From: an uncultured Oscillospiraceae bacterium
Lineage (GTDB): Bacteria; Bacillota; Clostridia; Oscillospirales; Oscillospiraceae
Reading direction: 5' to 3'
Assembly: GCA_944385195.1 (NCBI GenBank)
Contig: CALWWH010000039.1
Span: 1 to 6,484 of the forward strand
DNA length: 6,484 nucleotides
Both the position numbers and the translations under genes were made by a program. Of this stretch, positions 4,807-6,484 are shown piece by piece. Positions within the stretch are counted from its first letter, which is position 1. Every line of letters begins with the position of its first letter. The notes below the pieces were generated by a model. It ran no database searches and was not told the DNA's origin. It saw only the letters and a program-made list of their open reading frames with translations.

Positions 4807-5049
4807 ATGCACAACATTAGAGTGTTGCGCGAGAAGAATGGATTCACCCAGCAGCAGGTTGCCGAGGTCGTCAATGTAAGCCAGCAGGCAGTAGCAATGT
4901 GGGAAAACGGCCTAACAAAGCCAAGGGCGGATTTGTTACCCCGGTTGGCGGCATTGTTTCACTGCACCATTGATGAGCTGTTCGGTGAGCCAGACAACAA
5001 AACGCCCCCGGCGGGGCCGGGGGCAGTGGATGAGCAGGAAGGGGGGTGA
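4807..5049 (+). CDS. Cro-like XRE-family DNA-binding protein, copy 2
   Basis: This 80-residue paralogue of the 4102-4341 product has an HTH_3 domain (about 2-59) with helix 2 at FTQQQVAEVVN and the recognition helix at SQQAVAMWE (about 25-33). From residue 39 on, its sequence matches copy 1 with two substitutions, including the Pro/Gly/Glu tail, but the first 38 residues differ in about half of positions, including the recognition helix. It should therefore share the structural half of copy 1 but read a different DNA site. The start ATG has only a weak ribosome binding site (GAGGCG, 4794-4799), and I see no clear promoter directly upstream, so it is probably expressed by read-through from the promoter at 4006. 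The 54-codon gene at 5055 follows 5 bases after its stop. Confidence 0.87.
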   Translation: MHNIRVLREKNGFTQQQVAEVVNVSQQAVAMWENGLTKPRADLLPRLAALFHCTIDELFGEPDNKTPPAGPGAVDEQEGG

Positions 5050-5051
5050 GG
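4916..5051 (+). repeat. Direct repeat, copy 2 (3' half of XRE gene)
   Basis: This is the partner of 4208-4343, with 10 mismatches in 136 positions. It includes the second exact copy of the GC hairpin (5004-5024). Similarity stops just after the stop codon, where the unrelated small genes begin. Confidence 0.92.
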
Positions 5052-5054
5052 AGG

Positions 5055-5219
5055 GTGATTGTCTTGTCAGCTCCGATGGAATTGTCACCAGACGTGAAAA
5101 GGAAACTCCGTGACGAGGTGCAAGAAAAAACAGGCGAAGATTGTATTATCCTGGATTGCGGTGTGCAGATCATGCAGATCTCCGTGAAAAAGGACAGCGC
5201 CACTGGCGGCGACCAGTGA
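5055..5219 (+). CDS. Small hypothetical protein (54 residues), module 2
   Basis: The frame begins at a GTG 5 bases after the copy-2 XRE stop codon. AAGGGGGG lies 8 nt before it, the same ribosome binding arrangement as the module-1 gene. An internal ATG at 5076 has no ribosome binding site. The product is small, soluble and charged (LSPDVKRKLRDEVQEKTGED, then a short hydrophobic strand CIILDCGVQIMQI). I do not recognise a family. It has the same length as its module-1 counterpart (165 bp with stop), yet the proteins are not evidently related. This fits exchange of interior genes between conserved flanks. It ends 16 bases from the stop of the convergent gene 5236-5409. Confidence 0.55.
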   Translation: MIVLSAPMELSPDVKRKLRDEVQEKTGEDCIILDCGVQIMQISVKKDSATGGDQ

Positions 5220-5235
5220 CGCTGCATAAAGAATC

Positions 5236-5409
5236 TTACAGGCTGAAATCCGGCGAGGAAACATGCTCATTGAAGTCATTGCTGTCCAGCTGCTGAAGCT
5301 CATTTGTGGCCTTCTTGTACATCGTGTAGATTTCTTCCACAGAGGTTTCTTCATTGGTATGGACTTTGACATAAATGAGCGCCAATTTTTGAATGATTTC
5401 CGGTTTCAT
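5236..5409 (-). CDS. Small convergent hypothetical protein (57 residues), module 2
   Basis: The leftward frame starts at an ATG at 5409 preceded by AAGGAGGTGA, a near-perfect ribosome binding site, and by a TTGCCC-N18-TAGAAT promoter (5436-5465). The translation begins MKPEIIQKLALIYVKVHTNE and continues with a helical stretch (SVEEIYTMYKKATNELQQL). The pattern 'hydrophobic helix, YV-x-x-HT, S-x-EEIY-x-MY' is loosely like small phage proteins and the N-terminal part of MucR-type regulators, but I would not name it on this basis. No membrane segment or zinc motif is visible. It is convergent with 5055-5219 without overlap. The ribosome binding site and promoter make it one of the better supported small genes here. 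Confidence 0.72.
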   Translation of the reverse strand: MKPEIIQKLALIYVKVHTNEETSVEEIYTMYKKATNELQQLDSNDFNEHVSSPDFSL

Positions 5410-5412
5410 TGA

Positions 5413-5497
5413 ATCACCTCCTTCCTACCGCTCCAATTCTACCACGGGCGGCAGGGAGAGGGCAAGAGAGATACAGGCCCCTGGCGGGGCCGGGGGC
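5413..5497. repeat. Module seam, copy 2 (leftward RBS, promoter and GC hairpin)
   Basis: This is the partner of 4686-4771. The GC hairpin at 5477-5497 (GCCCCTGG-CGGGG-CCGGGGGC) has one change relative to the XRE copies, and it is a G-U wobble in RNA, so the stem is kept. Unlike copy 1, the tail codons after the hairpin are lost, and the excisionase-like gene starts 37 bp further on. Confidence 0.75.
5436..5465 (-). promoter_or_regulatory. Leftward promoter of the module-2 small gene
   Basis: On the minus strand TTGCCC (5460-5465) is followed by an 18-bp spacer and TAGAAT (5436-5441), as in module 1. It drives the 57-residue gene at 5236-5409. Confidence 0.6.
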
Positions 5498-5533
5498 GGG
5501 AGAAACGCCTGATTGCAGAAAGGAGCAAACGAT

Positions 5534-5875
5534 ATGAGACCCAAGACACGAGATCTGCCGGCAGTGACAGACCAGGATATCCTGTCCTGCGACAATGTGC
5601 CGGTGGAGCTGGCCGCCCGGTATCTGGGCAGCAGCACGGCCACCCTGTACGAGGCGCTGCAGGATGAGCGGGTGCCCTTCGGGTGGGCGGTGCAGCGCAA
5701 CAGCAACTGGGCCTATAACATCAGCCCGGGCGCCCTGGTGCGCTACAAGCGGGAGGGGCTGCCCATGTACAAGCTCAAGGACGTCTCGGAGATTATCTGC
5801 GAGGACGTCAACCGGCTGATTGACCAGCGGATGGCACTGGTGGGCCGCCTGACCAGCGCACTGCTGGAACAGTAG
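5534..5875 (+). CDS. Excisionase-like winged-helix DNA-binding protein
   Basis: This 113-residue protein starts at an ATG with AAAGGAG upstream (5519-5525). An in-frame TTG at 5513 lies before that ribosome binding site and is rejected. Residues about 22-73 look like a MerR/excisionase-type winged helix: VPVELAARYLGSSTATLYEAL forms the HTH, shown here in part as VELAARYLGSS, and the following WAVQRNSNWAYNISPGALV gives the wing and the typical 'ISPGALVRYK' end. The C-terminal third is helical and charged. A small excisionase-type protein in the early rightward region suggests a recombination directionality factor for the integrase, or an early regulator. Which of the two cannot be told from sequence. 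It is GC-rich like the integrase and is followed 9 bases later by the membrane gene. Confidence 0.7.
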   Translation: MRPKTRDLPAVTDQDILSCDNVPVELAARYLGSSTATLYEALQDERVPFGWAVQRNSNWAYNISPGALVRYKREGLPMYKLKDVSEIICEDVNRLIDQRMALVGRLTSALLEQ

Positions 5876-5884
5876 GAGGCAGCT

Positions 5885-6007
5885 ATGTGGCGGAAACTGA
5901 AGCAGGCCCACCCGTGGCTCTACGAGGCCGCGGAGTGGGGGATGCTGGCGCTGTCCGCGGGGGCGTTCCTGCTGGCGCTGGCGGCGTTCTTAGAGAGGTG
6001 GTTTTAG
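5885..6007 (+). CDS. Small single-span membrane protein (40 residues)
   Basis: The ATG at 5885 has AGGAGG 6 bases upstream, and the frame ends at TAG 6005-6007. The product has a short basic, aromatic start (MWRKLKQAHPWLYEAAEW) and one hydrophobic stretch (about 18-36, MLALSAGAFLLALAAFLE in part), then ERWF. It should be a single-pass inner-membrane protein with the basic N-terminus inside. It lies between 5534-5875 (9-bp gap) and 6009-6218 (1-bp gap), so all three are one translational unit. I do not recognise a family. Small membrane proteins in phage early regions may act in exclusion or host takeover, but nothing here shows that. Confidence 0.6.
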   Translation: MWRKLKQAHPWLYEAAEWGMLALSAGAFLLALAAFLERWF

Positions 6008-6008
6008 C

Positions 6009-6218
6009 ATGCTGAGCACAAAGGCGCCCGCCGTGAGCCGGGAGCGGGTGACAGAGGAGCTGGCGGAGCAGTATGGGCCCGAGGAGCTGTGGCAGGTGGA
6101 GCAGCTGAGCCGGAACATTTTCCGGGCATGGCTGCGCAGCGGCCGGGTGGCGGTGGCCTGGATCCAGCCGGATGGCTCGCTGGAGATCCGGGAGCTGGAG
6201 GAAGCATGGCAGGCATAA
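6009..6218 (+). CDS. Hypothetical protein (69 residues)
   Basis: The start ATG lies 1 base after the stop of the membrane gene, with AGAGGTGG upstream inside that gene, so translation is coupled. The product is acidic and mostly helical (RERVTEELAEQYGPEELWQ, then LSRNIFRAWLRSGRVAV) and ends in a short beta-like strand and a Trp-containing helix. The order 'helix, WLRSGRVAVAW, strand, helix' recalls small winged or MerR-like DNA-binding proteins, but no motif is diagnostic. Its stop codon is at once followed by the terminator-like hairpin 6217-6251. Confidence 0.62.
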   Translation: MLSTKAPAVSRERVTEELAEQYGPEELWQVEQLSRNIFRAWLRSGRVAVAWIQPDGSLEIRELEEAWQA

Positions 6219-6251
6219 AAAATCCCCGCGGCCTCCTGAAAGGCTGCGGGG
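6217..6251 (-). terminator. Leftward rho-independent terminator
   Basis: Bases 6224-6234 pair with 6241-6251 (CCCCGCGGCCT / AGGCTGCGGGG, one G-U wobble, 6-nt loop). On the minus strand this GC stem is followed by A and then T6 (6217-6222), the standard form of a terminator. On the plus strand no T-run follows. A second 7-bp hairpin (GTGCTTC / GAAGCAC, 6253-6269) lies next to it. It would stop leftward transcription entering the rightward operon. Confidence 0.6.
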
Positions 6252-6327
6252 CGTGCTTCAAAGAAGCACATCATGAGAACATCTGTATTATACCACGGAT
6301 AAGATACCAATGCAAGGGGGAAACGAG

Positions 6328-6484
6328 ATGTCAAGTAAGATCCAAACTGGGCTTAGAATCCCAGAAGCACAGTACGTCCGGCTTTTGGCAGAAGCCAACC
6401 GCATGGGTATCTCAGTTAATGCACTGATTCTTCTGTTGATAGACGTGGGTTTTTCAGCGCTTACTCTTGGTACGGAGGCAGAGT
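6328..6484 (+). CDS. Arc-type ribbon-helix-helix DNA-binding protein, 3' end outside the window
   Basis: The first 52 codons are present. The ATG at 6328 has AAGGGGG 7 nt upstream. The start KIQTGLRIPEAQYVRLLAEA followed by NRMGISVNALILLLIDVGF matches the ribbon-helix-helix fold: a beta strand with polar alternating residues (IQTGLRI), helix A, a turn and helix B beginning S-x-NALI. Such proteins bind operators as dimers and serve as phage early repressors (Arc, Mnt) or as antitoxins. A possible extended -10 (TG-T-ATTATA, 6284-6292) lies upstream, without a clear -35. The gene sits after a leftward terminator and so begins a new rightward group. The reading frame is open to the window end. 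Confidence 0.75.
   Translation, partial: MSSKIQTGLRIPEAQYVRLLAEANRMGISVNALILLLIDVGFSALTLGTEAE

Noticed and set aside
4102..5497. CRISPR array or tandem-repeat locus
   Set aside because: The repeats are two long coding copies about 708 bp apart plus GC hairpins at irregular distances. There are no short repeats with regular spacers.
5414..5911. 165-codon leftward open frame opposite the excisionase-like gene
   Set aside because: It is antisense to a gene with a good start and a recognisable winged helix, in GC-rich DNA. It has no ribosome binding site and would cross the conserved leftward promoter.

Overview
The window looks like the left (lysogeny and early-control) end of a temperate prophage or related integrative element in a fairly GC-rich low-GC-phylum bacterium (Bacillota, class Clostridia). 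An Oscillospiraceae-type gut host is my best guess. The basis is strong AGGAGG-type ribosome binding sites, sigma-A-like promoters (TTGACA / TATAAT), ImmA/IrrE plus XRE regulators, and the gene order. Genus cannot be fixed from sequence alone. No structural phage genes, conjugation genes, tRNA, rRNA or CRISPR array are visible.

Layout. Bases 1-382 carry no convincing gene. They hold a chain of inverted repeats and terminator-like hairpins, and this is the natural place for an attachment site next to the integrase. Leftward genes then run from the centre towards the left edge: XRE repressor (3266-3928), ImmA/IrrE metallopeptidase (2851-3273, overlapping the repressor by 8 nt), a DEDDh exonuclease fused to TPR-like, coiled-coil and NUMOD1-like segments (1547-2815), and a tyrosine integrase (383-1420). 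A possible LexA/DinR box lies just upstream of the integrase.

A divergent switch region (3929-4101) separates these from the rightward genes. It contains a rightward promoter, a probable leftward promoter, and three GTCA-N7-TGAC-type operator candidates whose centres lie 42 and 41 bp apart.

The rightward side begins with a module that occurs twice: XRE/Cro-like gene, 54-codon rightward gene, convergent leftward small gene, leftward promoter, GC-rich hairpin. The conserved parts are the 3' half of the XRE gene and the promoter/hairpin seam. The XRE recognition half and both small interior genes differ between the copies. This cassette-like exchange is the most unusual feature here. It is followed by an excisionase-like winged-helix protein (5534-5875), a 40-residue single-span membrane protein (5885-6007), a 69-residue unknown (6009-6218), a leftward terminator, and the start of an Arc-type ribbon-helix-helix gene that runs off the window.

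How it may work (inference): the XRE repressor binds the three operators and holds the right promoter off. ImmA would relieve repression by cleaving the repressor, as in the ICEBs1 ImmR/ImmA system. A LexA box at the integrase would tie recombination to DNA damage as well. The exonuclease occupies the position between integrase and repressor where temperate phages often carry accessory genes, possibly for defence or exclusion. Base composition changes sharply along the leftward genes, which points to mosaic assembly.
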